A stretch of DNA of 64,000 nt from Cobetia amphilecti (GCF_020217465.1 NZ_CP084115.1:1054001-1118000), one strand, 5' to 3'; counted from the first letter of the stretch, positions 1-10,344 are shown. Notes: a model not told the origin generated them from the sequence alone. Translations and numbers: made by a program.

Positions 1-1
1 A

Positions 2-364
2 TCGCATTGCATGAAGCTGACGCCGGTCCACTGGCGCCACCTGATCGACGACGTGCGCTATCCTGCCCATCAGCTGCCGTTCAGCGGTCAGGTGCATGCG
101 TTGGCCGGTATCGGCAATCCGCAGCGCTTCTTCCGCACCCTGACCAACCTCGGGGTCGAGCATCTGCCGCGTCCGCTGGCGGACCACCATCGCTTCACGC
201 CGACGGATCTGCGCTTTTCCGACAATCTGCCCGTGGTGATGACCGCCAAGGACGCCGTCAAGTGTCGCAGCTTCGCCAATGAGCGCTGCTGGGCGCTGGA
301 TGTCGAGGCGCGTCCGGATCAGGCGCTGGTGGATTGGCTCGCCAAACGCCTTGAAGCGCTCTGA
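2..364 (+). CDS. lpxK: Tetraacyldisaccharide 4'-kinase, C-terminal part
   Basis: Incomplete at the window edge; the reading frame is open from base 2, leaving about 120 C-terminal residues. LpxK phosphorylates the 4' position of the lipid A disaccharide precursor at the inner membrane. The visible segment has the family's C-terminal signature: VHALAGIGNPQRFF, then PLADHHRFTPTDL, then LPVVMTAKDAVKCR. The next genes (ycaR, kdsB, phosphatase, murB) follow the order known from Pseudomonas and related gammaproteobacteria, which supports the call. The Walker A region lies upstream of the window, so completeness cannot be judged. Confidence 0.93.
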   Translation, partial: SHCMKLTPVHWRHLIDDVRYPAHQLPFSGQVHALAGIGNPQRFFRTLTNLGVEHLPRPLADHHRFTPTDLRFSDNLPVVMTAKDAVKCRSFANERCWALDVEARPDQALVDWLAKRLEAL

Positions 365-418
365 GAGCTTGATCGCTGAATTTTCTTTCTTTTCTGCTGT
401 TATTCCGGAGATGTCTCG

Positions 419-613
419 ATGGACAAGGAACTGCTCGCGCTACTGGTTTGCCCGCTGTGTCAGGCCAAGCTGACCTATGATGCGGCGAATGCCGAGCTCA
501 AGTGCTTCTACGATGGCCTCGCCTATCCGGTACGCGACGGCATTCCCGTCATGCTGGAAGAAGAAGCGCGCCAGATGGATGCCGACGAGAAGCTCAAGGG
601 GAGCCGCGGCTGA
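419..613 (+). CDS. ycaR: Trm112/YcaR family small protein
   Basis: This 64-residue protein begins [18 protein letters not shown] and contains [13 protein letters not shown], nearly colinear with E. coli YcaR. The family is a small zinc-ribbon-like fold related to Trm112, an activator of methyltransferases in other organisms; the bacterial role is unclear. The CPLC pair (Cys11, Cys14) and one later Cys are visible, fewer than a full four-Cys site. A CCGGAG sequence lies eight bases before the ATG. The stop overlaps the kdsB start as TGATG, so the two are probably translationally coupled. Confidence 0.92.
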   Translation: MDKELLALLVCPLCQAKLTYDAANAELKCFYDGLAYPVRDGIPVMLEEEARQMDADEKLKGSRG

Positions 614-1452
614 TGAGTGACCTTCTGCAGCAGGGGCAGGCAGACGACAGCCGTTCAGAGGACGAGTCCGGCTTCGTGGTCGTGATTCCGGCGCGCTTCA
701 ACTCCTCACGCCTGCCGGGCAAGCCCCTGGCGGACATTCATGGCCAGCCGATGATCGAGCACGTCTGGCGCAATGCCTGCGCCAGTCAGGCCAGCCGGGT
801 CGTGATCGCCACCGATGACGAGCGCATCCGTGAGGCCTGTGAAGGCTTCGGGGCCGAGGTGGTGATGACGCGTGCCGATCACCCCAGCGGGACGGACCGT
901 CTTGCCGAGGTAGTCACGCTGCTGGCGCTGGCCCCCGAGACCCTGGTGGTCAACGTCCAGGGCGACGAGCCGCTGCTGCCGGCGGCGCTGATCGATCAGG
1001 TGGCGGTACGCCTCGAGGAAGACGAGGGTGCCTCGATCGCCACGCTGGCGGAGTCGATCGCCAGCGTCGACAGCCTGTTCAATCCCAATGTGGTCAAGGT
1101 GGTGCGTGATCTGCGTGGGCGTGCCCTGTACTTCTCGCGTGCACCTATCCCGTGGGACCGCGAGCACTTCACCACGCCGCCGGACATGCTGGCCACCGAT
1201 TCCTGGCTGCGCCATATCGGTCTCTACGCCTATCGTGCCAGCTTCCTGACCGATTACGTCGACTGGCTGCCGGCCCCGCTGGAGCAGCTCGAACAGCTCG
1301 AGCAGCTGCGCGCGCTGCATCATGGTCATGCCATCCAGGTGGCCATTGCCTGCACGGCGCATCCGGCCGGTGTCGATACGCCGGAGGATCTCGAGCGCGT
1401 GCGCGACTGGCTGGCGCAAGCAGCGGCAGGCAGCGAGAGCGGAGAGGCCTGA
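613..1452 (+). CDS. kdsB: CMP-KDO synthetase (3-deoxy-manno-octulosonate cytidylyltransferase)
   Basis: KdsB activates KDO with CTP for attachment to lipid A in the cytoplasm. The 279-residue product shows [20 protein letters not shown] near the N-terminus (nucleotide-binding loop), then [21 protein letters not shown] and a C-terminal [10 protein letters not shown], all typical of the family. The ATG at 613 was chosen because it overlaps the ycaR stop, has GGGGAG upstream and leaves a short 20-residue lead before the conserved strand. It overlaps the next gene by one base. A small LEQ repeat is seen near residue 220. Confidence 0.96.
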   Translation: MSDLLQQGQADDSRSEDESGFVVVIPARFNSSRLPGKPLADIHGQPMIEHVWRNACASQASRVVIATDDERIREACEGFGAEVVMTRADHPSGTDRLAEVVTLLALAPETLVVNVQGDEPLLPAALIDQVAVRLEEDEGASIATLAESIASVDSLFNPNVVKVVRDLRGRALYFSRAPIPWDREHFTTPPDMLATDSWLRHIGLYAYRASFLTDYVDWLPAPLEQLEQLEQLRALHHGHAIQVAIACTAHPAGVDTPEDLERVRDWLAQAAAGSESGEA

Positions 1453-2009
1453 TGAGCGAGCTTCTTGAGCAACTGGCCCAGCGTCAGGCGCCATTGGAGC
1501 GCATCCTGATGGTGTGCCTGGGCAATATCTGCCGCTCGCCGAGTGCCGAAGGCGTGTTGCGTGCGGCGCTGACGCGCCATGGTCTGGAGCAGGTCGTCAC
1601 GGTGGACAGTTGCGGCACCAGTGACTGGCATGTCGGCGGTCAGCCTGATTCGCGGGCCATCGCCCATGCGGCCAAGCGCGGGCACGACATCAGCACGTTG
1701 CGTGCCCGTCAGTTGTGCGAGCAGGACTTTCACGACTTCGATCTGATTCTGGTGATGGACGATGCCAATCTTGCCGATACCCGTGCCTTGGCTGCGCGCA
1801 GCAACAGTGGTGATCAGGCGCTGATCGGTCGCCTGCTGGACCTGCTGCCGACCCCGTTGCCCGCGCTGGCAGCGGGCAGTCGTGAGGTGCCGGACCCCTA
1901 CACCGGAGGCCCCGATGCCTTCGAGCGTGTGCTTGATCTGATCGATGTGGCCTGTGAGGCACTCATTGCGGCACTGCCTGCGGCGACCACGGCGCGGGCG
2001 CGCTCATGA
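1452..2009 (+). CDS. Low-molecular-weight protein tyrosine phosphatase
   Basis: Predicted cytoplasmic phosphotyrosine phosphatase, 185 residues. The catalytic P-loop is VCLGNICRSP (Cys22, Arg28) and the general-acid loop is DPY (Asp148). The ATG overlaps the kdsB stop (TGATG) after GGAGAG, and the gene overlaps murB by four bases (ATGA). An LMW-PTP between kdsB and murB is the arrangement in Pseudomonas, which makes a role in envelope or polysaccharide control plausible, but the substrate is unknown. The N-terminus is about 15 residues longer than in many relatives. Confidence 0.9.
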   Translation: MSELLEQLAQRQAPLERILMVCLGNICRSPSAEGVLRAALTRHGLEQVVTVDSCGTSDWHVGGQPDSRAIAHAAKRGHDISTLRARQLCEQDFHDFDLILVMDDANLADTRALAARSNSGDQALIGRLLDLLPTPLPALAAGSREVPDPYTGGPDAFERVLDLIDVACEALIAALPAATTARARS

Positions 2010-3085
2010 CTCCGGTAACAAGTGATCAGAACGCTGGCGACACCTCGCAACGTGAGGGTGTGGCGCTGGATGGCTGCAATACGCTGGGCTTCTCGGCGCG
2101 TGCCCGCGCCCTGAGTGAGCCACACACCGTCGAGGCGGCCAGGGCGCAGGTGCTGGCCTCCCGGCAGGCTGGAGAGCGCCTGGTGGTGATCGGCGGCGGC
2201 AGCAATCTGGTATTGCTGCCGTGGCTGGATGCCCATGTCATGCGTCCGGCCTTTGATGAGGTCACCATCACGCCGGCAGAAGACGGCCTGACAGCCACGG
2301 TCTCCGTCGAAGCCGGCAAGCGCTGGCATGCCCTGGTGATGGAGCTGGCCGCCGCCGGCTGGTGGGGCTATGAAAATCTGGCGCTGATTCCCGGGTGCTG
2401 CGGTGCGGCGCCTATCCAGAATATCGGTGCCTATGGCGTCGAGCTGGCAGACCATCTGCTGCGCCTGGAAGTCATGTCGCTGGAAGATGGCAGCTGCCGC
2501 TGGATGAATCGTGAGGAATGCGGTTTCGGCTATCGCGACAGCATCTTCAAGGGCGCGCTTGAGCATCGCGTGCTGATCACGCGTCTGGAGTTGCAGGTGT
2601 CGCGCCAGGCGTCGCCCCGGCTCGGTTATGGTGATCTCGCCCAGCGCGTCAGTGCGGCGCTGCCGCAAGGAGAGGAGGCGACGCCGTTGCAGGTCGCCCG
2701 GGCGGTGATTGCCACGCGCAGTGAGAAGTTGCCCGACCCCGCGCAACTGGGCAATGCCGGCAGTTTCTTCAAGAATCCGCAGCTTCCCCAGGCCGAGGCC
2801 CAGGCGCTGCTGACCCGCTTCCCGGGCTTGCCGCATTACCCGCAGGCCGATGGCAGCATCAAGCTGGCAGCAGGCTGGCTGATCGATCAATGTGGTCTCA
2901 AGGGCGCGCGCAGAGGCCATGTCGGCGTACATGCTCGGCAGGCGCTGGTGCTGGTGCACTTCGGCGAGGGGGCCGTCACGGAGCTGCTGGCACTGGCGCA
3001 GGAGGTGCGTGAGGCCGTCCACACCCGCTTCGGGGTCTGGCTCGAGCAGGAGCCGCGGGAGCTTGGGATGATGCCTGAAGGGTGA
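2006..3085 (+). CDS. murB: UDP-N-acetylenolpyruvoylglucosamine reductase
   Basis: MurB is the FAD enzyme that reduces UDP-GlcNAc-enolpyruvate to UDP-MurNAc using NADPH. The 359-residue product is a type I MurB: FAD-binding GGGSNLVLL, PIQNIGAYGVE, GFGYRDSIFK, and GSFFKNP with the proton-donor serine at about position 253, then a C-terminal RQALVLVHF. The start overlaps the phosphatase stop as ATGA. It is the last gene of the lpxK-ycaR-kdsB-ptp-murB operon; a long hairpin follows before the convergent rne. Confidence 0.96.
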   Translation: MTPVTSDQNAGDTSQREGVALDGCNTLGFSARARALSEPHTVEAARAQVLASRQAGERLVVIGGGSNLVLLPWLDAHVMRPAFDEVTITPAEDGLTATVSVEAGKRWHALVMELAAAGWWGYENLALIPGCCGAAPIQNIGAYGVELADHLLRLEVMSLEDGSCRWMNREECGFGYRDSIFKGALEHRVLITRLELQVSRQASPRLGYGDLAQRVSAALPQGEEATPLQVARAVIATRSEKLPDPAQLGNAGSFFKNPQLPQAEAQALLTRFPGLPHYPQADGSIKLAAGWLIDQCGLKGARRGHVGVHARQALVLVHFGEGAVTELLALAQEVREAVHTRFGVWLEQEPRELGMMPEG

Positions 3086-3168
3086 TGCCCGAGGGCTGAG
3101 GCCCAGAGTCGTGCACACGAGACCTGCGCTGAAGTGAAGGCATGCACACCAGGCGCTGAAAATAGCAT

Positions 3169-3226
3169 GCACTGAAAACAAGAACGCCCCGCAGGCAAGC
3201 CTGTGGGGCGTTCTTGTTTTCAGTGC
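3169..3226. terminator. Bidirectional terminator between murB and rne
   Basis: A perfect 22-bp inverted repeat (arms 3169-3190 and 3205-3226) encloses a 14-base loop that can itself pair. The stem carries AACAAGAACGCCCC, giving A/T-rich flanks on both sides, as expected for a terminator serving convergent genes. Confidence 0.85.
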
Positions 3227-3372
3227 TTGGTTCTGACTTGCTGCTCAACGGGAGCGGCTGGCATAGACCTTGGCATAGTCCCTGTCTTGCTGCCTTTCTG
3301 GCGCCCCCTTCAGCGCTGGTGGCTGAAAGGGGCGCCAGAGTGACGGCAGGGGCAGGGCGCCAGCCTCAGGAC

Positions 3373-6300
3373 TCAGTGAGACGTGTTGCTGTCATCCTGA
3401 GCGGTCGTGTCCTGAGTCTCTGCGCTGGCCTGTTGTGCAGCAGCACGTTCGGCAGCTTCACGCTCACGACGACGCACTTCGCGCGGATCGTTGTAGGCGC
3501 GTTCGCCACGGCGACGGCGGGTTTCGGTGGCTGGCTGCGTGCTGTCCTGCTGCGCGCCTTCTGCCACTGTCGTCTCGTCTTGCTCGCTCGGCGCCTGCTT
3601 GTGCTCGCTGTCAGCAACTTCCCCAGTGTGGGAGTCGTTGCTCACGGCTTGCGCCACGGCGACATTGTCGTGACGCTCGGCAGTCGCGAACGCTGTCTCG
3701 GCCGGCGCATTCTCGACGCTGGCGCTGACGTTGACGGCGCTTTCGGCACCTTCAGCAGCAGCATCAGAGCCTTCAGCGTTTGCAGAGCCGTCAGCAGAAT
3801 CAGAGCCCTCAGCTGATTGAGAGCCTTCAGCTGATTGAGAGCCTTCAGCAGCTTCAGCGACAGTATCTGCGGTGCGCTCAGTGCTGACGGCAGGCTCAAT
3901 CTCAGTGCTGGCCACGTCAGCGCTTTGCGTCACCTTCGCCTCGCTGGTCTCAGTCTGCTGGGGAGCCTCTTCGTGCGCGGCCTCCTGTGCTGGCTGTTCA
4001 GCGGCTGCTTCTTCCAAGGCAGGTTCTTCCGCCACAGGCTGCGCAGGCTGGCTGGCAGTGTCGGCTTCAGCGGCGACCGCTTCCTCTGCTTCAGCGACAG
4101 GTGCCTGAGCTTCGGTCTGCTCGGCAGCTTGCGCTTCGGCGGCCAGTGCCTGGGCGCCTTCCTCGGCGACGGCTGGCGCTTCAGGCGAAGCGGCTTCGCT
4201 GGTCACGCTTTCCTTCAGCGACTGCTCATCGGCCGCGGCTTCCGGCGCGACTTCTGCCGCGGTGACGGCCGGCGTGTCGACGGCGTCGTCAGCTTCGCTG
4301 GCCTGCGGCTGGTGCACGCTTGGCTGCTGGACGGCGTGCTGCTCAGTGCGCTGGGCGGCGTGTTGCTCAGTCTTCTGCGCCTGGTGAGCGCCAGTGACAG
4401 GCGCTTCGGACGCCTCTTCGACTGGTGCTTCGACAGGTACTTCGACGACCAGCTCGGGCACTTCCGCTGTCGCTGGCTCAGACTCAGACGCTTGCGCATC
4501 GGATGCCGCTGACTCAGGGGCTACCGTCTCTCTCAGCGTCTCGTTGCTCGGCTCGCTGACTTCCGGTGCAACGGAAGCCGTGAGGTCTGCGCTGGCAGAC
4601 TGCTCGGCGCTGGCCGGTGCGTCCTGTGCCGCGGTGCTGTTTTCACCCTGCGGGGCGCTGGTTTCAGCCTGCGAGGCGCTGTCGTTGCTTTGCGGGGCGC
4701 TTTCCTTGCCTTGCGGGGCATTGGCTTCGCCTTGCGGGGCAGCGGTAGTGGCGCTGACGGCTTCGGCACCTTCCTCGGCAATGGCCGGTACCGCAGTGGT
4801 TGCCGAAGTGGCGGCTGCCGAAGCAGCGGCTGCCTGCGGGCCTGCCAGCGTCATGGCCTTGAGCGACTTCTGCTCTTCGACCGCCTGCGGGTTCAGAGCA
4901 TGCTGACGGCTGCGAACACGCGGGTTGTTGCGGGTCTGCTGGTCTTCGTTGCTGACCTGCTGTTCCACCTGCTCGGCCTGTTCGGCTGCCTTGATGGACT
5001 CGCGTGCCTGCTTGCTGTCGACCTGCTCGGCCTTGTCAGTCTTGGCCGGCTTTTCACCACGCGCCGGCTTGTCGCTGCGCTTGCCGGAATCGCGCTTGCT
5101 GGCGTTGTCGGCCTTGGCGTTCTGGCTGTCGCTGCTCCTGGCTTCGGCTTTCGGGCTGTTGTCAGTCTGCGGCGTCTGCTCCGGTTCAGCCTGCGGCTTG
5201 CTGTCGTTGGTGACGATTTCCTGCTGGCTGTCCTGACGCGACTCGTTGGACTTGCGACGGTTGCCACGGTCGTTGCGCTGACGGCGCTTGTTGCTGCTGC
5301 GGCCATCGTTCTGGCTGTTGCTGTCAGCGTCGTTGCCGCGGGAATCGTTGCCGCTGTTGCGTGACTCGCCGTCGTTGTTGCGTGACGCGTTGTCATTGCG
5401 ACGACGGGAGTCCTTGCGGTTGTCATCACGCTCGTTGCCACGGCCGTCGTTGCTACGTTCGTTGTTGCGGTCGTTGCTACGTTCAGCGTTGCGGCCATTG
5501 CGGGAGTCGTTGCGAGCCGCTGCTGGAGCGCTGGCTTCACTGACGGTCTCGCGACGCTCGCGGGCCTTTTCCAGTGCCTTGCGGGCTTCGCTGGACTTGG
5601 CCGGCACGGCGGTGTCGCTGTCATTGCCCAGCAGGCGGCTGAAGCCTCGGGCCAGACGCGACAGCAGGCCGCCACCGGCGGCCGGAGCGGCAGTCCTGGC
5701 GGGAGTCTGGGCTGACGACTGCGCCACGACTTCCTGCTTGCTGGCCTGAGCGCGGGTGTCATTGCCCTGGCTCGAACGGTTGCCCTGACGGTTGTCATTG
5801 CGCGAGCTCTGACGGCTGTCGTTGCGGCCTTCGCTGCGAGTGTCGTTACGAGACTCGTTGCGCGACTCCTGGCGGTTGCGACCGTTGCTGCTGCCGTTGC
5901 CGTTGCGACGACGATTGCCGTTGTTCTTGCCGTTGCCGTTGCGGCTATCGCTGTCATTGCTGCTGTCAGCGCTCTCTACCACGGCGGCGGGCGCTGCGGC
6001 AGGCGCTTCCGGTGCGGCAACCGGGGCAGGCGTGGTGTGGGACACGCTCTTGACGGCTGCTTCAGTACGCGCCGGCGGCTTGTCGAAGTTCGGATCCGGT
6101 TCCTTGCCGACTTCGGTCTCGACGGACAGCTCGAAGCTGGACTTGTCGGCACCGTCTTCATCGACGTGGTCGTCACGCAGACGCACGACTTCGTAGTGCG
6201 GCGTGTCGAGCTCCGGGTTCGGCAGCAGCACGACATTCACGCCCTGACGACGTTCGATGTCGAACAGCGTGGCGCGCTTCTCGTTGAGCAGGTAGGTCGC

Positions 6301-7635
6301 GACCGGCACCGGCAGGATGGCGCGGATCTGCGAGCTGCGCTCCTTCATGGCCTCTTCTTCGATCAGGCGCATGATGGAGAGCGCCATGGAACGCACGTCA
6401 CGAATGGTGCCCTGGCCGTCACAGCGCGGGCAGACCACGCCGCTGGTCTCGCCCAGTGAGGGGCGCAGACGCTGACGCGACATTTCCATCAGGCCGAAGC
6501 GTGAGATACGACCGATCTGGACGCGAGCGCGGTCGATCTTGAGCGCGTCGCGCACACGATTCTCGACTTCACGCTGGTTGCGTGCCGGTGTCATGTCGAT
6601 GAAATCGATCACCACCAGGCCGCCGATGTCGCGCAGACGCAGCTGGCGGGCGATCTCGTCGGAGGCCTCCAGGTTGGTCTGCAGCGCGGTTTCCTCGATA
6701 TCACTGCCGCGGGTGGCGCGAGCGGAGTTGATGTCGATGGAGACGAGGGCTTCGGTGTGGTCGATGACGATGGCGCCACCGGAGGGCAGCTTCACTTCAC
6801 GCTGGTAGGCGGTCTCGATCTGGGATTCGATCTGGAAGCGCGAGAACAGCGGCACGTCGTCTTCGTAGAGCTTGATCTTCTGCTGGTAGCTCGGCATCAC
6901 CTGACGCACGAAGGACAGCGCTTCTTCCTGGACTTCCGGAGAATCGATCAGCACCTCGCCGATGTCATTGCGCAGGTAGTCGCGCATGGCGCGGATGATG
7001 ACGTTGGATTCACGGTAGATCAGGAAGGGGGCAGGGCGGCTGGAAGCGGCCTTGGTCACCGCGTCCCACACCTGGGCCAGGTAGTCGAGGTCCCACTGCA
7101 GCTCTTCGGCGCTCTTGCCGATGCCGGCGGTGCGCACGATGACGCCCATCTTGTCCGGCAGGGTCAGGCTGTTCATCGCTTCCTTCAGCTGAGCGCGCTC
7201 TTCCCCCTCGATGCGGCGGGAGATACCACCGGCACGTGGGTTGTTGGGCATCAGCACGAGGAAGCGGCCGGCCAGACTGATGAAGGTGGTCAGGGCGGCG
7301 CCCTTGTTGCCACGTTCTTCCTTGTCGACCTGGACGATGACTTCCTGGCCTTCCTTGAGCACTTCACGAATGTTGGGACGGCCCTGGCCGGGGTCCTTGG
7401 AGAAGTACTCGCGGGAGATTTCCTTGAGCGGCAGGAAGCCGTGGCGCTCGGCGCCGAAGTCGACGAAGCAGGCTTCGAGGCTGGGCTCGATGCGGGTGAT
7501 CTTGCCGCGGTAGATATTGGCTTTCTTCTGTTCGCGGGCGCCGGACTCGATGTCGAGATCGTAAAGGCGTTGTCCGTCGACCAGTGCGACGCGCAGCTCT
7601 TCCGGCTGGGTCGCGTTGATGAGCATCCGTTTCAT
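3373..7635 (-). CDS. rne: Ribonuclease E with very long repetitive tail
   Basis: RNase E is the essential endonuclease of mRNA decay and rRNA/tRNA processing and the degradosome scaffold. The first 500 or so residues are collinear with E. coli RNase E: S1 domain ([18 protein letters not shown]), DNase I-like domain with SIDINSA and DFIDM acidic metal ligands, and the CPRCDGQGT zinc link near residue 404. The total of 1,420 residues far exceeds E. coli (1,061). The rest is low complexity: an Asn/Arg/Ser/Asp-rich block, then a long Ala/Glu/Ser/Gln block with tandem EGSQSA repeats, ending in a basic [20 protein letters not shown] segment that probably contacts RNA or protein. Enolase and RhlB contact sites could not be identified. 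It is preceded by a long untranslated leader. Confidence 0.97.
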   Translation of the reverse strand: MKRMLINATQPEELRVALVDGQRLYDLDIESGAREQKKANIYRGKITRIEPSLEACFVDFGAERHGFLPLKEISREYFSKDPGQGRPNIREVLKEGQEVIVQVDKEERGNKGAALTTFISLAGRFLVLMPNNPRAGGISRRIEGEERAQLKEAMNSLTLPDKMGVIVRTAGIGKSAEELQWDLDYLAQVWDAVTKAASSRPAPFLIYRESNVIIRAMRDYLRNDIGEVLIDSPEVQEEALSFVRQVMPSYQQKIKLYEDDVPLFSRFQIESQIETAYQREVKLPSGGAIVIDHTEALVSIDINSARATRGSDIEETALQTNLEASDEIARQLRLRDIGGLVVIDFIDMTPARNQREVENRVRDALKIDRARVQIGRISRFGLMEMSRQRLRPSLGETSGVVCPRCDGQGTIRDVRSMALSIMRLIEEEAMKERSSQIRAILPVPVATYLLNEKRATLFDIERRQGVNVVLLPNPELDTPHYEVVRLRDDHVDEDGADKSSFELSVETEVGKEPDPNFDKPPARTEAAVKSVSHTTPAPVAAPEAPAAAPAAVVESADSSNDSDSRNGNGKNNGNRRRNGNGSSNGRNRQESRNESRNDTRSEGRNDSRQSSRNDNRQGNRSSQGNDTRAQASKQEVVAQSSAQTPARTAAPAAGGGLLSRLARGFSRLLGNDSDTAVPAKSSEARKALEKARERRETVSEASAPAAARNDSRNGRNAERSNDRNNERSNDGRGNERDDNRKDSRRRNDNASRNNDGESRNSGNDSRGNDADSNSQNDGRSSNKRRQRNDRGNRRKSNESRQDSQQEIVTNDSKPQAEPEQTPQTDNSPKAEARSSDSQNAKADNASKRDSGKRSDKPARGEKPAKTDKAEQVDSKQARESIKAAEQAEQVEQQVSNEDQQTRNNPRVRSRQHALNPQAVEEQKSLKAMTLAGPQAAAASAAATSATTAVPAIAEEGAEAVSATTAAPQGEANAPQGKESAPQSNDSASQAETSAPQGENSTAAQDAPASAEQSASADLTASVAPEVSEPSNETLRETVAPESAASDAQASESEPATAEVPELVVEVPVEAPVEEASEAPVTGAHQAQKTEQHAAQRTEQHAVQQPSVHQPQASEADDAVDTPAVTAAEVAPEAAADEQSLKESVTSEAASPEAPAVAEEGAQALAAEAQAAEQTEAQAPVAEAEEAVAAEADTASQPAQPVAEEPALEEAAAEQPAQEAAHEEAPQQTETSEAKVTQSADVASTEIEPAVSTERTADTVAEAAEGSQSAEGSQSAEGSDSADGSANAEGSDAAAEGAESAVNVSASVENAPAETAFATAERHDNVAVAQAVSNDSHTGEVADSEHKQAPSEQDETTVAEGAQQDSTQPATETRRRRGERAYNDPREVRRREREAAERAAAQQASAETQDTTAQDDSNTSH
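3806..3850 (-). repeat. Tandem repeat within the rne tail
   Basis: Two nearly identical copies of an 18-bp unit (core TCAGCTGATTGAGAGCC on the plus strand) lie side by side and continue as degenerate copies. They encode the EGSQSA repeats of the acidic RNase E tail. Repeat number may vary between strains. Confidence 0.8.
4640..4745 (-). repeat. Degenerate repeat encoding APQG modules in rne
   Basis: TTGCGGGGC-type words recur about every 18-36 bp on the plus strand. On the coding strand they give [17 protein letters not shown]-like modules in the RNase E tail. Copies have drifted, so this is an older repeat than the one at 3806. Confidence 0.65.
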
Positions 7636-8447
7636 GTCGTCTCGCTAGACTGGGCGTGCCGAAGGGCAGCCGCATTGTGCGTCGGCGACGAGGAACCGTT
7701 TTCCGCTTCGTGTTGTGCTCAGCGCATGTCGTGGAATGCGTTTTTCGCATGCAGGCAAGTCCGTGGACGGGCCACATGCGGCATGATCATGTTGAGTACT
7801 TGGAAGAGGCAGGACGTGTTGCGGGGATTTGTACTCCTCCGGCCCTGCGGTCTCTTCCCTAACACCTGGCATTTGCCGATTCATCGACGCCGGCCTTCGG
7901 CACGGATATCGAATGATTACCCGGGCTTCATGCCCGAGCGGTCTTGTGTCGTTGGCCCATGAATGACTGGGCGTCTTGCTGTCTTGCCTGCGCAGGCGGC
8001 TTTCGGGCTCCCGCGACATCATCTCGTGGAGTCTGCAACGAAGGCTCGAAGGGCGATTGCGCTGCGGCGCGCGGCGTCATGCGTTCCGCGCCCGCTGATA
8101 CCGTCATCAGGTCCTGTGAGACCTGAGCGACATCGATGTTTTGCGTCAGCTGTTGGTCTGGCCACTGGCCGCGAATGACTGTCCTTGGGGCGGCCTTCGC
8201 TGCCTGTGATTGACAGGTGCGATGCGCGGGACAGCACGCTACCGACAGGGTAGATGACAACAGGGTGCTTGCGTGACCTGCACGGTGCTGATGTCGGTGC
8301 GCGTTGCTTCATTGCGGGCCATCTGACCCTCTCCGCCGGCGTGAAGCACCTTGTTGAAGTGCCGGGTGCGCCGTTTTTCCGGCCGCTGTGACAGGGCTGC
8401 GGAGACGATGATCGGGCATATAGAGAAGGCCCATCTCACTGCGCTCG
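7636..8447 (-). other. Long rne leader (5' untranslated region)
   Basis: About 0.8 kb separates the rne start codon from the best promoter upstream. No reading frame here looks like a gene. In E. coli the rne leader is several hundred nucleotides long, folds into hairpins and mediates feedback by RNase E; a similar function is inferred here. A short GGAA/TTCC hairpin lies at 7691-7703. No Rfam match could be tested. Confidence 0.5.
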
Positions 8448-8476
8448 AATATACCAGTAAAGGTATGTACCAGCAA
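8448..8476 (-). promoter_or_regulatory. Candidate sigma-70 promoter for rne
   Basis: On the minus strand a TTGCTG -35 (8471-8476) is followed after exactly 17 bases by a TATATT -10 (8448-8453). It points toward rne and would start transcription near 8441, giving a leader of about 800 nucleotides. This is the best promoter-like match in the rne-rluC gap. Confidence 0.6.
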
Positions 8477-8671
8477 TTCAGCTGCCAGATCAAACGCTTC
8501 GCTACATCGCCCGAGATACGAGGCCCGGCGAGCCGCGGATGAGAGCGGCATATGGCACGATGATTCCCCATTGGTCGCATGACACCGTAGAATGACCGGT
8601 CTGAGTGCGCCCAGGCGCACGGCAACAAGATGAGCAGGCCGCGCGAAGGCGGGGCCGGAAAGGAGTGCGAC

Positions 8672-9631
8672 ATGGCCGAAGGCCAATCAGTCCAGTGGAT
8701 CGAGGTTGCCCCGGAATTGGCCGGGCAGCGCATCGACAACTTTCTGCGTACCCGCCTCAAGGGCGCACCCAAGGCGTTGATCTATCGCATCGTGCGCAAG
8801 GGTGAAGTGCGCGTGAACAAGAAGCGCATCAAGGTCGATTACCGCCTGCAGGCGGGTGATCTGGTGCGGGTGCCGCCGCTGCGCCTCTCGCCGGAAGCCG
8901 CCGTGCAGGAAGTCAGTGACAACCTGCGCGAGGTACTGGCGGGCTGCATCGTGCGCGAGACGGATGACTTCATGGTCATCAACAAGCCCTCGGGGCTTGC
9001 CGTGCACGGCGGCAGTGGCGTCAAGATCGGCCTGATCGAGGCCATGCGCCAGATTCGCGCCGACCTGCCGTTCCTGGAGCTGGTGCACCGCCTGGACCGT
9101 GATACCTCCGGCTGCATTCTGCTGGCCAAGTCGCGGGCTGCGCTGTTGCAGCTCAATGCCGACCTCAAGGCCCACAAGATGACCAAGCTGTATCTGGCGC
9201 TGGTCGAGGGGCGCTGGGATTCACGCCGCGATTACGTCAATGCGCCTCTGGAGCGCTACGACGGTGGCAATGGTGAGCGGCGGGTGCGCGTCGATGAGGC
9301 CGGCAAGACGGCCAGCACCCGCTACGCGGTGCGTGAGGCCTATCCGAGCATGACGCTGGTCGAGGCCGAGCCGATTACCGGGCGTACCCACCAGATCCGC
9401 GTGCACTCGGTGCATGCCGGGCACCCGCTGCTCGGCGATACGAAGTACGGCACCGAGCGCGGCAATGCCCTGGCGAAGAAGGTCGGACTCGAGCGCCTGT
9501 TCCTGCATGCCGCCCAGCTCAGCTTTCCTGATCCGATCGACGGGCGAACCGTCACCGTGCGCGCGCCGCTGGACAAGCGGATGAAGCGCGTCCTCGCCAC
9601 TGCCAGAGAGCTGGGAGCTCGTCATGACTGA
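8672..9631 (+). CDS. rluC: 23S rRNA pseudouridine synthase RluC
   Basis: RluC makes pseudouridines 955, 2504 and 2580 (E. coli numbering) in 23S rRNA. An N-terminal S4 RNA-binding domain (QRIDNFLRTRL...VRVNKKRIK) precedes the catalytic RluA-type domain with HRLDRDTSGC (catalytic Asp142) and ITGRTHQIRVH. The ATG at 8672 was preferred over one 42 bases upstream because AAAGGAG sits six bases before it and the resulting 319 residues equal the E. coli length. It overlaps the HAD gene by eight bases. In E. coli rluC is also divergent from rne. Confidence 0.95.
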   Translation: MAEGQSVQWIEVAPELAGQRIDNFLRTRLKGAPKALIYRIVRKGEVRVNKKRIKVDYRLQAGDLVRVPPLRLSPEAAVQEVSDNLREVLAGCIVRETDDFMVINKPSGLAVHGGSGVKIGLIEAMRQIRADLPFLELVHRLDRDTSGCILLAKSRAALLQLNADLKAHKMTKLYLALVEGRWDSRRDYVNAPLERYDGGNGERRVRVDEAGKTASTRYAVREAYPSMTLVEAEPITGRTHQIRVHSVHAGHPLLGDTKYGTERGNALAKKVGLERLFLHAAQLSFPDPIDGRTVTVRAPLDKRMKRVLATARELGARHD

Positions 9632-10310
9632 TCTCACCGCAGGACTGCCGCAACCGCGCTATCGCCTGGTCATCTTCGACTGGGATGGCACCCTGATGGA
9701 TTCCGAGGCGCGCATCGTCGACTGCCTGCAGGCGGCCTCGCTGGCGACAGGCATGGGCGAGCTGCCTGCCCATGCGGCGCGCGACATCATCGGGCTCGGG
9801 CTGCCCGAAGCCATGGAGCGCCTGTTCCCGGGGGCGACGGTCGAGCAGTGCGAGGCGCTGGTCGCGGCCTACAAGGCGCATTTCGTGGCGGTCGATACCA
9901 CGCCGCTGGACTTCTTCCCCGGTGTCGAGGCCGGCATCCAGCGTCTGCGTCGCCATCCCGAGCAGCTGCTGGCCGTCGCGACGGGCAAGAGCCGGCGCGG
10001 GCTGGACCGCATGTTCACGGCCCATGACTGCGGTGACTGGTTCCATGCCTCGCGCACCGCGGACCTGACGCTGTCCAAGCCGCACCCTCGCATGCTCGAG
10101 GAATTGCTGGCCGAGCTGAACGTTGAGGCGCATGAGGCGCTGATGGTCGGCGATACCGAATATGATCTGGAAATGGCGCGTGCCCTTGGCATGCACAGTG
10201 TCGGTGTCGACTACGGCGTACACAGTGTGCCGCGTCTTGAGGCCTGTGCGCCGCAGCGCATCGTCTCGCATTTCGATGAATTGATGGATTGGCTGTACGT
10301 GGCCAGGTAA
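9624..10310 (+). CDS. HAD-family phosphatase (phosphoglycolate-phosphatase-like)
   Basis: A 228-residue HAD hydrolase of the Gph/PGP type. Motif I is IFDWDGTLMDSE, motif II the Thr in VATGKS, motif III the Lys in LSKPHPRML, and motif IV GDTEYDLEMA; all catalytic positions are present. A helical cap follows motif I. A GGGAG site precedes the ATG, which lies inside the end of rluC. The same rluC-HAD-sppA order occurs in Pseudomonas. The substrate cannot be read from the sequence: phosphoglycolate or a general metabolite phosphate is possible. Confidence 0.85.
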   Translation: MTDLTAGLPQPRYRLVIFDWDGTLMDSEARIVDCLQAASLATGMGELPAHAARDIIGLGLPEAMERLFPGATVEQCEALVAAYKAHFVAVDTTPLDFFPGVEAGIQRLRRHPEQLLAVATGKSRRGLDRMFTAHDCGDWFHASRTADLTLSKPHPRMLEELLAELNVEAHEALMVGDTEYDLEMARALGMHSVGVDYGVHSVPRLEACAPQRIVSHFDELMDWLYVAR

Positions 10311-10344
10311 CGGCCGCGATCGCCCAGCACAGGAGCAGCAATCG

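Noticed and set aside
706-1494. 262-residue open frame antisense to kdsB
   Set aside because: It mirrors the high-GC codon structure of kdsB; composition is atypical, no family is recognised, and kdsB is certain.
3806-4745. CRISPR-like repeats
   Set aside because: Short tandem units without spacers, in frame inside rne and encoding a low-complexity tail.
7645-8022. Minus-strand open frame of 125 codons in the rne leader
   Set aside because: No ribosome-binding site, no recognisable family and a composition unlike real proteins; the region is better read as leader RNA.
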